In this document: in pieces, positions 16,295 through 24,720 of the stretch
How the letters are laid out: each line of letters starts with the position of its first letter
How positions within the stretch are numbered: the stretch's first letter is position 1
Assembly (NCBI GenBank): GCA_013298595.1
Contig: JAAFIG010000014.1
Coordinates: 1 to 64,000, forward strand
Direction of reading: 5' to 3'
DNA from: Deinococcales bacterium
Lineage (GTDB): Bacteria > Deinococcota > Deinococci > Deinococcales > JAAFIG01
Length of the DNA: 64,000 nucleotides
Notes under the pieces: generated by a model
The model's input: the letters and a program-made list of their open reading frames with translations, nothing else
What the model was told of the DNA's origin: nothing
The model's database searches: none
Made by a program: the position numbers and the translations under genes

Positions 16295-17731
16295 CTAACT
16301 TGGTTTACGTGACTCGAGCCACTTTCGGATGATGGGTAATTTACCCGCTTTAGCAGTCTCGAGTTTTCGAGTCCAGTACTTGATTGCCCAACCATCTAAG
16401 GTTTTTTGTGTGGCTCGAGTGACTCCAAGTGCACCTTCAGTCAGGTCGGTGGTGAGGGTACTGCCCGCTGCAACAAAAGCACCTTGGTGAATGGTTATTG
16501 GAGCAACCAGTGTGACGTTGGTGCCAATGAATGCGCCATCTTCGACTGTTGTGCGGTGCTTATCGAGTCCATCAAAATTAGCGGTAATCGCTCCTGCCGA
16601 GAAATTGACCTCGCGTCCAATGCTGGCATCGCCAATGTACGCCAGATGCCCTGCTTTGGCACCCTCGAGCAAATGCGAATTCTTGATTTCGACAAAATTA
16701 CCAATGTGCACACCCGCCTCTAGCAGTGTACCTGGGCGGATTCGTGCGAACGGTCCGATATCTGTGCCATCTTGTACCACTGCACCTTCAACAACGCTAT
16801 GTGGTTTGACTACCACAGCGCCTTCAAGTTGCGAATCGGTGACGATGCTGTACGCCCCAATGAGGCTACCTGTGGCAATATGGGTTGTGCCTTGTAACAT
16901 TACACCCGCCTCGAGAATGACATCATTTTCGATGGTGACTGTATCGTCTATGTAGATGGTGTTTGGGTCTCGGAGGGTGACACCATTTCGCATATGCTTA
17001 ACTCGAATTCGGTCGCGTAATACCTTGTCAGCAGCGGCTAGTTGCACACGGTCGTTACTACCCTCGAGTTCGCTAGAAGCAGCTATTTGGGCTACCACAG
17101 GTTTGTTATGCTGGCGGTACAACTCGAGGATATCGGTTAAGTAATATTCTTTCGCTGCGTTGTTATTGCCAATTTGAGCTGCGAGTTGGAAAGCACTCGA
17201 GTCAAAAATGTACATACCACTGTTCCATTCCCGAATGGCTTTTTCGGCTTCAGAAGCTGCTTTTTGTTCAACAATACGAATCACTTCGTTGTGCTCATTG
17301 CGAACAATTCGTCCGTAACCTGTTGCATCCTCAAGCACACCAGTGATGACTGTCATACCAGCTTTGGCGGCTCGGTGTGCAGCTAGGGCATTGTGCAAGG
17401 TTTCTCGAGTCATTAAAGGCGTATCGCCATACAACACAAAAACATGACCTGTATGACCATGCAAAGCACCTTGGGCACACAAGAACGCATGCGCTGTACC
17501 TAGTTGCTCTGTCTGCCGCGCAAAAACAATTGGTTCTGCTGCAAAATGGGCTTCGATTGCCTCTGCACCATGTCCTGTAATGACCACGATTTTGCTTGCC
17601 TCGAGTTCTTTGGCACGTTCGATCACATGCCCAAGCAGTGGTCTGCCGGCTGCTTGGTGCAACATCTTAGGCATCGCACTTTTCATGCGAGTTCCTTGCC
17701 CAGCAGCTAAAATAACAACTGCTAAACTCAT
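16295..17731 (-). CDS. glmU: Bifunctional UDP-N-acetylglucosamine pyrophosphorylase / glucosamine-1-phosphate N-acetyltransferase
   Basis: The 478-residue protein has an N-terminal nucleotidyltransferase (VVILAAGQGTRMKSAMPKMLH, the LxxGxGTRM-K signature) and a C-terminal left-handed beta helix of hexapeptide repeats ending in the acetyltransferase site (GHLAYIGDASIGREVNFSAGAITANFDG). It makes UDP-GlcNAc for peptidoglycan. Length is slightly above the usual 455-460. Its start overlaps the lgt stop by four bases, an envelope-biogenesis pair on the minus strand. Confidence 0.96.
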   Translation of the reverse strand: MSLAVVILAAGQGTRMKSAMPKMLHQAAGRPLLGHVIERAKELEASKIVVITGHGAEAIEAHFAAEPIVFARQTEQLGTAHAFLCAQGALHGHTGHVFVLYGDTPLMTRETLHNALAAHRAAKAGMTVITGVLEDATGYGRIVRNEHNEVIRIVEQKAASEAEKAIREWNSGMYIFDSSAFQLAAQIGNNNAAKEYYLTDILELYRQHNKPVVAQIAASSELEGSNDRVQLAAADKVLRDRIRVKHMRNGVTLRDPNTIYIDDTVTIENDVILEAGVMLQGTTHIATGSLIGAYSIVTDSQLEGAVVVKPHSVVEGAVVQDGTDIGPFARIRPGTLLEAGVHIGNFVEIKNSHLLEGAKAGHLAYIGDASIGREVNFSAGAITANFDGLDKHRTTVEDGAFIGTNVTLVAPITIHQGAFVAAGSTLTTDLTEGALGVTRATQKTLDGWAIKYWTRKLETAKAGKLPIIRKWLESRKPS

Positions 17732-18762
17732 ATGGCTGGTGGCTCCGCAGCTGTGCTCGAGATCAGATTTTTGGGATCTGGTTTAGGTTCTGGCACACCT
17801 TCCCAAGGCTGCTCGGGTTGATTCTTAATGCGTTGCAGCATAACGATACAGATAATAATCAGTGGAATACTAAAGAGTTGAGTGGTAGTAAAAAAGCCAA
17901 TGCCAATATCAGTATTTTCGTAGACTTTCCATGAAAGCGGGTTGAGCCGAAATGTTTCTTCGACACCAGCCCGCATAACGCTATACCAAAGCAGCGTATT
18001 CCAGAAAACCCAACCCGGTCGTCTCGAGCGCAACCAATAAAAAATGGCAATTAATAAAATCACACCAATAAAAATGCCGTACACTTGGGTTAAATGCACT
18101 GGTCCACGAATTGTTTCGGCTACTTGGCAAATAGGTGTAACAATCACTTCACCACTTGGTAATTTACATAATCCTGGCATACCCGCCCAGTTTCGGTCTG
18201 CTTGGAAAATTCCAAGAATATCTGAACTGATATCTGGAAATGTCCAACCAATAGGTAACGTGGTCAAACGACCAATGGTATCTGCTCCATTAAAAAAATT
18301 GCCTAAACGTCCACCAATAATACCAAGGGCTAAACCGGGTGCGTACAAATCTACATATTGATAAAAATTGATACGGTAACGGCGGGCATAGTACAGCAAT
18401 ACAATGACACCAAGAATCACACCGCCATGAATTGATAAGCCACCCTCGCGGATGTTACCTATTTTGCCTAACCAAGAAAAAATCGTGTCTTGGCTGGTAA
18501 AACGAAAATTACTAGGGCTGGTCAACACATAACCCAGACGAGCGCCAATCACACCCCAAACAACCGACCAGAACACCATATCGGATAATAAATTGGTATT
18601 GAGTCCACGCCGTTCGGCAATGCGAGTGGCAAGCACCGCACCAATCATCACACCCATGGTGATAAGAACGCCGTACCAAGCAATAGAGAATCCACCTAAA
18701 CCAGACAGGAGGAATACGCCTTTGAGAAAATCATCGGGGAGTTTAAAAATTTCAGGATGCAC
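17728..18762 (-). CDS. lgt: Prolipoprotein diacylglyceryl transferase
   Basis: The 344-residue membrane protein has the Lgt signature around GGRLGNFFNGADTIGRLTTLPIG, with the essential Arg and Gly residues, and SIHGGVILG. It moves diacylglycerol from phosphatidylglycerol to the lipobox cysteine of lipoproteins, several of which are encoded nearby. About seven membrane segments are present, and the tail after residue 315 is polar. The start is GTG with TATAAT eight bases upstream, fitting leaderless initiation. glmU follows with a four-base overlap. Confidence 0.95.
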   Translation of the reverse strand: MHPEIFKLPDDFLKGVFLLSGLGGFSIAWYGVLITMGVMIGAVLATRIAERRGLNTNLLSDMVFWSVVWGVIGARLGYVLTSPSNFRFTSQDTIFSWLGKIGNIREGGLSIHGGVILGVIVLLYYARRYRINFYQYVDLYAPGLALGIIGGRLGNFFNGADTIGRLTTLPIGWTFPDISSDILGIFQADRNWAGMPGLCKLPSGEVIVTPICQVAETIRGPVHLTQVYGIFIGVILLIAIFYWLRSRRPGWVFWNTLLWYSVMRAGVEETFRLNPLSWKVYENTDIGIGFFTTTQLFSIPLIIICIVMLQRIKNQPEQPWEGVPEPKPDPKNLISSTAAEPPAI

Positions 18763-18802
18763 CTATCAATTATAAACTGCTTTGTGAGGCAATGCAGAGA
18801 AA

Positions 18803-18834
18803 TAAAAAAAGCAAACCAAAGTCTGCTCTTTTTT
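18803..18834 (-). terminator. Terminator after the Crp-family regulator gene
   Basis: On the minus strand agcagac/gtttgct pair (one G-U) and are followed by a seven-T run. The plus strand has a shorter T run, so weak bidirectional activity is possible. Confidence 0.75.
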
Positions 18835-18852
18835 CAAGTATCTTTGGGATTA

Positions 18853-19467
18853 TCATTCAGCGGCAATTTTCATTAAACCAGTCTCGTCACGTAGGATAAT
18901 TTTGCCATAACCACTGTCAATCACACCTTCTCGAGCAAGTTCGCCAATCACTTTTGTGACAGTTTCGCGCACCGAACCGACAGCAGCAGCAAGTTCATCG
19001 TGTGTTGCTTGGATTTGTTTTTGTCCATCTGGGCGTAAACTACCGAGTGCTGTTTCGGATAGTTCGAGGATAGAAGCTGCAATTCTGGCACGTAATCGTT
19101 TACCAGCCAATCTTGAAATAGTCACATAACTGCGATTCAAGGCTTCTGCTAGTCTGGCATTTAAATTCAAAGCAATTTCTGGAGTAATGAGGTTAACCGA
19201 GAAAATTTCGACAATGCTTTCTGTGACACTTTCAGCAAAGTGTTGGCGCTCGAGTCCTGCCAAGGCTTCTTCACCAAAGAAATCTGTGGGTTTAACATAG
19301 CGTAATGTCAATCCATTACCCTCGTTATCCATTGTGTGTAAGCGAACAAGTCCGCTTTTTAAACGGTAGATACTATCGGCTTTTCCTGGAAATAGAATAA
19401 TTGCTCCAGGTCTGTATTGAACACTGTCCATGCTTTGACTCCGGGTTACAGTACGTTCGAGGATCAT
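18853..19467 (-). CDS. Crp/Fnr family regulator, SdrP/DdrI-like
   Basis: The 204-residue protein has an N-terminal cyclic-nucleotide-binding-like jelly roll (PGAIILFPGKADSIYRLKSGLVRLHTM, DFFGEEAL) and a C-terminal winged helix with the recognition element ATHDELAAAVGSVRETVTKVIGELAREGVI. Its size and order resemble SdrP of Thermus and DdrI of Deinococcus, global stress regulators that do not need cAMP in all cases. The cAMP-binding RxxxA(S/T) signature is not clear here. A perfect 17-bp palindrome lies 34 bases upstream, possibly for autoregulation. The orthology is inference. Confidence 0.85.
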   Translation of the reverse strand: MILERTVTRSQSMDSVQYRPGAIILFPGKADSIYRLKSGLVRLHTMDNEGNGLTLRYVKPTDFFGEEALAGLERQHFAESVTESIVEIFSVNLITPEIALNLNARLAEALNRSYVTISRLAGKRLRARIAASILELSETALGSLRPDGQKQIQATHDELAAAVGSVRETVTKVIGELAREGVIDSGYGKIILRDETGLMKIAAE

Positions 19468-19500
19468 AAAGATTCCTTATTAACTGAAGAGAAAGTGCTT

Positions 19501-19517
19501 TTTCGGACTGTCCGAAA
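19501..19517. promoter_or_regulatory. Perfect 17-bp palindrome upstream of the Crp-family gene
   Basis: tttcggac-t-gtccgaaa is an exact 8+1+8 palindrome 34 bases before the regulator ATG, about where a promoter -35 region would fall. The size fits a dimeric operator. It does not match the E. coli CRP site. Confidence 0.6.
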
Positions 19518-19695
19518 TTTTGCATTCAGTTCGTTATGCTCGAGTCTATGGATGATTGATTTTTTTTGCAAACACTTTTCTTGTTGTATGCTTGCCACTT
19601 TTTGTACAGAAAAGCGTATTTTTGCGTCTATCACAGGGTAAATGAGATATAGTTTTGTATTACAATCTTAATCAAATCTTTATCTATTTTGCATC

Positions 19696-19745
19696 GTAGA
19701 ACATCACGCGTTGAAGTCTGGTAACGCGTGAAAATAGCGTTCTAC
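19696..19745. other. Nested inverted repeat, possible structured RNA or operator
   Basis: An outer 7-bp stem gtagaac/gttctac encloses an inner 8-bp stem cacgcgtt/aacgcgtg with a 10-base loop. The inner arms contain acgcgt, itself palindromic. No T run follows on either strand. Confidence 0.55.
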
Positions 19746-19866
19746 ACAAAATTATTCGGCACGGCTAAAAACTTTATCAACTAAAGTTCAGTAAGTCCAT
19801 TTACTTGTCTGGAACAAGTGATATTGTACAAAAAGCAGCTTGATACCAAATTTAGTGTAGCCTAAA

Positions 19867-20502
19867 TTACAAAGTGCTTTGGTGATGCTCTGCCCAAACC
19901 CTAAAATTCTCGAGCATTTTCAGACCAACCAATTGCGATTTTTCAGGATGAAATTGGGTCGCATGTACATTGCCACTCGAGACCACACTAACAAACGGCA
20001 AACCATATTCGGAAACAGCACCATTTGATGTTAAACCCATTGGCACATAATACGAGTGCACAAAATAGGCAAAAGCATTTGCATCTAAACCTGTTAACAA
20101 CGGACTCAAGCCGATTTGTTCAAGTTTATTCCACTGCATTTGTGGCACAGGTAAACCCTTAGGAAAACGCTTTAAATGCCCAGACAACAAACCCAAACCA
20201 GACAAATCCGATTCTTCACTCGAGTCGTACAAAATCTGCATCCCGACACAAATCCCCAGAAATGCTCTATTAGCAGCGATATGTGCTCGCACCACCGTTT
20301 CAAACCCAGAAGCCATAAATGCTTCCATCACTTGCCGAAAATGCCCCTGTCCAGGCAACACCAAAGCATCCGCATCCAAAGCATCTAAAGGGTTACTCGA
20401 AACAAGTAAAGTATGACCATGACTGTTAAAACCCGCAGCCTCGAGCGCCTTAGCCGCACTGTGCAAATTGCCTGAGCCATAATCAATCAGCAGTGTTTTC
20501 AC
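19867..20502 (-). CDS. hisH: Imidazole glycerol phosphate synthase glutaminase subunit
   Basis: The 211-residue class I glutamine amidotransferase supplies ammonia to HisF in histidine biosynthesis. The nucleophile is Cys in FLGICVGMQ and the His/Glu pair lies in THFHPEKS-like TQFHPEKS; the N-terminus LLIDYGSGNLHSA is typical. It begins with GTG, seven bases after TATACT, so it is probably leaderless. That -10 box overlaps the -10 box of the divergent oxidoreductase gene. No hisF is present in the window. Confidence 0.95.
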   Translation of the reverse strand: MKTLLIDYGSGNLHSAAKALEAAGFNSHGHTLLVSSNPLDALDADALVLPGQGHFRQVMEAFMASGFETVVRAHIAANRAFLGICVGMQILYDSSEESDLSGLGLLSGHLKRFPKGLPVPQMQWNKLEQIGLSPLLTGLDANAFAYFVHSYYVPMGLTSNGAVSEYGLPFVSVVSSGNVHATQFHPEKSQLVGLKMLENFRVWAEHHQSTL

Positions 20503-20509
20503 AAGGCAG

Positions 20510-20517
20510 AGTATAAT
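20510..20517. promoter_or_regulatory. Overlapping divergent -10 boxes of hisH and the molybdopterin oxidoreductase
   Basis: The octamer agtataat holds TATAAT on the plus strand, nine bases before ATG 20527, and TATACT on the minus strand, seven bases before GTG 20502. The two genes are only 24 bases apart, so polymerase cannot occupy both promoters at once. Confidence 0.7.
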
Positions 20518-20526
20518 GCAAAAATC

Positions 20527-22572
20527 ATGACAACCAAATACCGTGCCTGTAACTTATGCGAAGCTATCTGTGGACTCGAGATTGAACTCGAGGGCGACAA
20601 AGTCATCAGTATTCGAGGCGATGCTGCCGATCCGTTTTCCAAAGGACACATTTGCCCTAAAGCCACGGCACTGGGCGATATGTACACCGACCCCAATAGA
20701 CTTCGCACCCCAATTCAGCGCACAGCCACAGGTTGGGAAAGTATTTCTTGGCAAACAGCCTTTGACGAAGTTGCCAGCAAACTCAGCACCATCAAAGCTC
20801 GAGACGGTGCGAATGCCATTGCTTTTTTTATTGGCAACCCGGCTGTCCATAACTCTGGAACGCTGCTATCCATGCCAAGCCTAATGCGGGCTGTTGGCTC
20901 GAGTAACCGCTATTCTGCCACCAGTGTTGACCAATTACCACAACAAGTAATGAGTGGCTTAATGCTGGGAAATCCAAATTTACTGCCTGTACCTGACCTG
21001 AGTCGAACAAAATACTGGTTGATTTTAGGAGCAAACCCGCTCGCAAGCAACGGCAGTTTAATGACTGCCCCAGGAGTCAAAGATCATCTGAAAAATATTC
21101 AAACTCGAGGTGGCAAAGTTGTTGTCATAGACCCACGTCGCACCGAAACTGCCAAAGTTGCCACCGAGCATGTATTTATACGCCCGAGCACCGATGCCTT
21201 TTTACTCCTTGCCATGATTCACGTTTTGTTTGCCGAAAATTTGGTCAAAATGGGTAAACTCGAGCATTTTACCGATGGACTCGAGGAAATTCGCACTGCC
21301 GTCAAACACTTCACACCAGAACGGGTTGCCAAAAAAACAGGGATTGCCAGCGAAGATATCAAACGTATCACCCGAGAATTCTCGAGTGCCGAAAGTGCTG
21401 TGGCGTACGGACGCATTGGTTTATCTATTCAGAAATTTGGTGCAGTGTGTCAATGGCTTGTTTACGCACTTAATATGCTTACAGGCAATTTTGACCGCGC
21501 AGGCGGCATGATGCTGCCCTCACCTGCTTTTGAAACTGTCCGCAGCAAAGGCGATTGGCTCTTTGGACGCAGCCATACTCGAGTGCGTGGATTACCCGAA
21601 ACCAATGGTGAATTCCCTGTTGCAGCCTTAGCCGAAGAAATCCTCACCGAAGGACAAGACCAAGTGCGTGCCTTTGTGATTACTTGCGGCAATCCAGTCC
21701 TATCCACACCAAACGGCACAAAACTCGAGACAGCCCTAGAATCACTCGAGTTTATGGTTGCCATAGACCCATATATTACAGAAACAACCCGCCATGCACA
21801 CATTATTTTGCCACCCGCTATGGGACTCGAGACAAATCATTACGATGTGACATTCCTTTCTTTAGCTGTACAAAACTATGCAAAGTACAGCCAAGCAACA
21901 ATTCCCAAAGCTGAAAATGCCATGTATGACTGGGAAATTATTGGCGAACTAGCACAACGAATGGGTGGCGATGCCCCCCGAGACCCAGCCGAAATAATTG
22001 ATGCAGGACTGAAACGCGGACGCTATCAACTCAGCCTCGAGCAGCTCAAAGCTAACCCACATGGCATAGACCTTGGAGCGCTAACCGAACAATTCCCTGA
22101 ACGAATTCAAAATCCAGAAAAACGGATTCGACTCGCACCAAGTTTGGTACTTAGCGACCTCGAACGCCTCGAGAACGACCTTGAGACAAAAAACGAAGGC
22201 TATATTTTAATCGGCAGACGGGAACTCCGCAGCAACAACTCTTGGATGCACCATGTAAACCGCCTCAACCGCGATCAACCACGTTGCACTGCGATCCTTC
22301 ACCCAGAGGACGCAAAAACCCTTGGCGCAACCAATGGCACGAACTTACGCATTTCTTCGAGAGTCGGCAGTGTCACCATCCCACTCGAGATCAGTGCAGA
22401 CATGGCTCGAGGTGTCATCAGCATCCCACACGGCTACGGACACGCAACTCGAAACGACGTAGCCAACCATGCCAAAGGCGTTAGCATCAACGACTTAACC
22501 GACGAACTCGAGCTTGATATCTCAGGGAATGCTGCTCTGAACGGCACTCGAGTCACCATCGCTTTGGCATAG
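20527..22572 (+). CDS. Molybdopterin-dependent oxidoreductase (formate dehydrogenase/nitrate reductase-like)
   Basis: The 681-residue protein begins with a 4Fe-4S motif CNLCEAICGLEIELEGD...GHICPKA, then the Molybdopterin domain and a C-terminal molydop-binding domain (SRVGSVTIPLEISADMARGVISIPHGYGHA). It belongs to the DMSO reductase superfamily, close to small FdhA-like single-subunit enzymes; reaction unknown. The usual Cys/Sec ligand is not evident, and the TSVDQ segment lies at about the ligand position. No twin-arginine signal is present, so it is cytoplasmic. No electron-transfer subunit or fdhD is adjacent. Confidence 0.87.
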   Translation: MTTKYRACNLCEAICGLEIELEGDKVISIRGDAADPFSKGHICPKATALGDMYTDPNRLRTPIQRTATGWESISWQTAFDEVASKLSTIKARDGANAIAFFIGNPAVHNSGTLLSMPSLMRAVGSSNRYSATSVDQLPQQVMSGLMLGNPNLLPVPDLSRTKYWLILGANPLASNGSLMTAPGVKDHLKNIQTRGGKVVVIDPRRTETAKVATEHVFIRPSTDAFLLLAMIHVLFAENLVKMGKLEHFTDGLEEIRTAVKHFTPERVAKKTGIASEDIKRITREFSSAESAVAYGRIGLSIQKFGAVCQWLVYALNMLTGNFDRAGGMMLPSPAFETVRSKGDWLFGRSHTRVRGLPETNGEFPVAALAEEILTEGQDQVRAFVITCGNPVLSTPNGTKLETALESLEFMVAIDPYITETTRHAHIILPPAMGLETNHYDVTFLSLAVQNYAKYSQATIPKAENAMYDWEIIGELAQRMGGDAPRDPAEIIDAGLKRGRYQLSLEQLKANPHGIDLGALTEQFPERIQNPEKRIRLAPSLVLSDLERLENDLETKNEGYILIGRRELRSNNSWMHHVNRLNRDQPRCTAILHPEDAKTLGATNGTNLRISSRVGSVTIPLEISADMARGVISIPHGYGHATRNDVANHAKGVSINDLTDELELDISGNAALNGTRVTIALA

Positions 22573-22597
22573 GGGTTAGTTTTAATGTATCTTTTTT

Positions 22598-23773
22598 CTA
22601 TGGTTTGAAACCATCGAGCAACTTCGAGAATTCTTCGGGTATTTTTACATGGGTTAGTTTGGCAATAAACGGCAATGCTGTTTTCATACCTCGTGCCGTG
22701 GGTTTGAAATCCTTATGGCTTGAAAGTGGATTGAGCCAGATAATACCAGCCGATTGGCGTTTCATTTCTCGCATTGCAACCTCAAGAACTGAGGTTTCTC
22801 CAACATCTAAACCATCACTTGAGATGATGACTAAGGTATCAGGTGTGAGCACTCGAGCTGCATGTTCGCGCAAGAAAATTCGCAAATTATCACCAATTCG
22901 GGTACCACCTCCCCATGCTGCTTGCAGGTCAGGTAGCTCGAGACGGCGTTGATAAAAAAATTGGGTGATATCGGTTAGTGCAGTTGAAAATGTGAAAACA
23001 TCAACCCGACGTGAACGCTGCGCTAAGGCATACGCAAATTGCAACACTGGTTGCGTATGCTCAAGCATCGAACGACTACCATCAAGTAACAAAACAATAC
23101 GTGGGTTGCGTTTTGGATATCCAAGCCAAAACGGTTGTAATGGTTCACCACCAGTGGTCAAACTTTTTCGCAGTGTTTTACGAAAATCAAAACGCAAACC
23201 AGCAGCCATTGAACGCCACTTTCTCGAGCGACCCAAACGTAAATCCCGCACCACTTGCGCTGCTGCTAAAAGCATGGAATCTAACCCAGCAGCATGAACT
23301 TTTGGTGCTTCAGAAGGGCTATGTGAAGCACTGAACAAACCTCGCAAGAAACGTTCGGCTGGCGTGGCATCAGGATCGTCATCATCAGGGCGGTGCTTGG
23401 CTTTAGTACCAACAAAATCGGGGTCTTGTTCGGGATGATCAGACTGAGGTTGTTCTTTTGGCTCGAGACTTGGACTATTGGCAGGTTTATCAGTGATTTT
23501 CTGTGGTTGCGCTTCGGGAGGCAATAGAATTTGTGGAACTCCCTGACGTTCAGGAAAGAAAAAATGTTGAAATGCCTTATCAAAAACTTCAAGATCCTCG
23601 AGTTTTGCACAAGTCACGATGCGTAATGCAGATTGCAAAACTTCACGACCCGCAGGTAAATCTATGATCTCGAGCGAACAAATCGCATCTGCCACTTCTC
23701 CGACACCAATTTTAAATTGATGCTCGAGGCGTAAGACTTCGCAAAACGCTGCAATTTTTTCAAGCAATGCCAT
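22598..23773 (-). CDS. coxE: VWA-domain protein CoxE-like
   Basis: The protein (391 residues from the ATG at 23773; the track adds seven) has a CoxE/VWA-containing C-terminal half with the metal-ion-dependent adhesion motif VLLDGSRSM and ISSDGLD, after an acidic, proline-rich linker. In carboxydotrophs CoxD and CoxE help insert the Mo-S-Cu centre of CO dehydrogenase. It directly follows the MoxR-like gene coxD on the minus strand. The 398-residue track start would overlap coxD by one base and is possible too. Confidence 0.88.
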   Translation of the reverse strand: MALLEKIAAFCEVLRLEHQFKIGVGEVADAICSLEIIDLPAGREVLQSALRIVTCAKLEDLEVFDKAFQHFFFPERQGVPQILLPPEAQPQKITDKPANSPSLEPKEQPQSDHPEQDPDFVGTKAKHRPDDDDPDATPAERFLRGLFSASHSPSEAPKVHAAGLDSMLLAAAQVVRDLRLGRSRKWRSMAAGLRFDFRKTLRKSLTTGGEPLQPFWLGYPKRNPRIVLLLDGSRSMLEHTQPVLQFAYALAQRSRRVDVFTFSTALTDITQFFYQRRLELPDLQAAWGGGTRIGDNLRIFLREHAARVLTPDTLVIISSDGLDVGETSVLEVAMREMKRQSAGIIWLNPLSSHKDFKPTARGMKTALPFIAKLTHVKIPEEFSKLLDGFKP

Positions 23774-23793
23774 GTTAAATGCAAACCCCGCCA

Positions 23794-24720
23794 CTACGAT
23801 TTTATGGTGACTGTACCGATACCAAAATCAGTCTCGAGTTGTTTTCGCTGCCCAATTTCCTCATTCCAAATTTTTTCCAGTGCAGGTAAATTATGCTCGA
23901 GCAACACCCAATCCTCGCGGGCTTTGAGAATACAACCTCGAGTCAGCATGACTGTACTGGCATCTAAGGCATCGTGGTGCAAATTCATCAATGCCAACCC
24001 CCAATCAAGGGTTTCGGCAACGCCAGGCACCTTATGAAACGGCAAACGCCGCAATGCCTCCATAACCTTGGCAATTTGCACAGCCAGCTTTTGATTGATA
24101 CTAGGCAAACGCGCCCGTAAAATCTCGAGTTCTTGCGCTGTGCTCGGGTAGGATTGCCACAAGTACAAACAGCGCCGCCGCAACGCATCTGACAATTCTC
24201 TCGAGCGATTACTGGTCAGAATCACCCGTGGGCGGTGTTTGGCTTTAATTGTGCCAAGTTCAGGAATCGAAATTTGAAACTCAGCTAATAACTCCAGCAA
24301 AAACGCTTCAAACGCCTCATCAGCCCGATCAACTTCATCGATTAGAAGCACAGGCGCAACATCTTGCGAAATCGCCTCAAGCAGCGGGCGTTTCAGCAAA
24401 AACGCATCGGAAAAAATTTGTGCCTCACGTGCCTCAAGCGACCCCTCGCCTTCGGTCATACGAATTCGCAACATCTGCTTAGGATAATTCCACTCATACA
24501 AGGCACTTGAGACATCCAAACCCTCGTAACACTGCAAACGGATTAAACGCGTGCCCAATGCCTCAGCCAGCACTTTTGCACTCTCGGTTTTACCAACACC
24601 CGCAGGACCTTCAATCAGCAGCGGTTTCTCGAGTGACAACATTAATTGCAACGCAACCGCAAAATCATCAGAAGCAACGAAGCCTTTCTCGACAAATTTT
24701 GCACGCAAATCCGCAATCAT
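23794..24720 (-). CDS. coxD: MoxR-type AAA+ ATPase CoxD-like
   Basis: The 308-residue AAA+ protein has Walker A EGPAGVGKTESAKVLA, Walker B VLLIDEVDRADEAFEAFLLE and sensor ILTSNRSRELSDALRRRC. This is the MoxR/CoxD subgroup that works with a VWA partner in maturing metalloenzymes, here probably the CO dehydrogenase active site. Its start overlaps the stop of the coxF-like gene by four bases, and coxE follows, so coxF-D-E are coupled. Confidence 0.93.
   Translation of the reverse strand: MIADLRAKFVEKGFVASDDFAVALQLMLSLEKPLLIEGPAGVGKTESAKVLAEALGTRLIRLQCYEGLDVSSALYEWNYPKQMLRIRMTEGEGSLEAREAQIFSDAFLLKRPLLEAISQDVAPVLLIDEVDRADEAFEAFLLELLAEFQISIPELGTIKAKHRPRVILTSNRSRELSDALRRRCLYLWQSYPSTAQELEILRARLPSINQKLAVQIAKVMEALRRLPFHKVPGVAETLDWGLALMNLHHDALDASTVMLTRGCILKAREDWVLLEHNLPALEKIWNEEIGQRKQLETDFGIGTVTIKS

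Larger units (their letters stand above)
19468..19866. other. 400-bp intergenic region with several inverted repeats
   Basis: No convincing gene lies here. It contains the 17-bp palindrome at 19501, a nested two-arm inverted repeat at 19696-19745, and acttgt-(n5)-acaagt at 19803-19819. Composition is AT-rich. A small RNA between the regulator and hisH is possible but unproven. Confidence 0.6.

Noticed and set aside
20554-21046. Minus-strand ORFs inside the molybdopterin oxidoreductase gene
   Set aside because: They are shadows of a long, clearly homologous reading frame.
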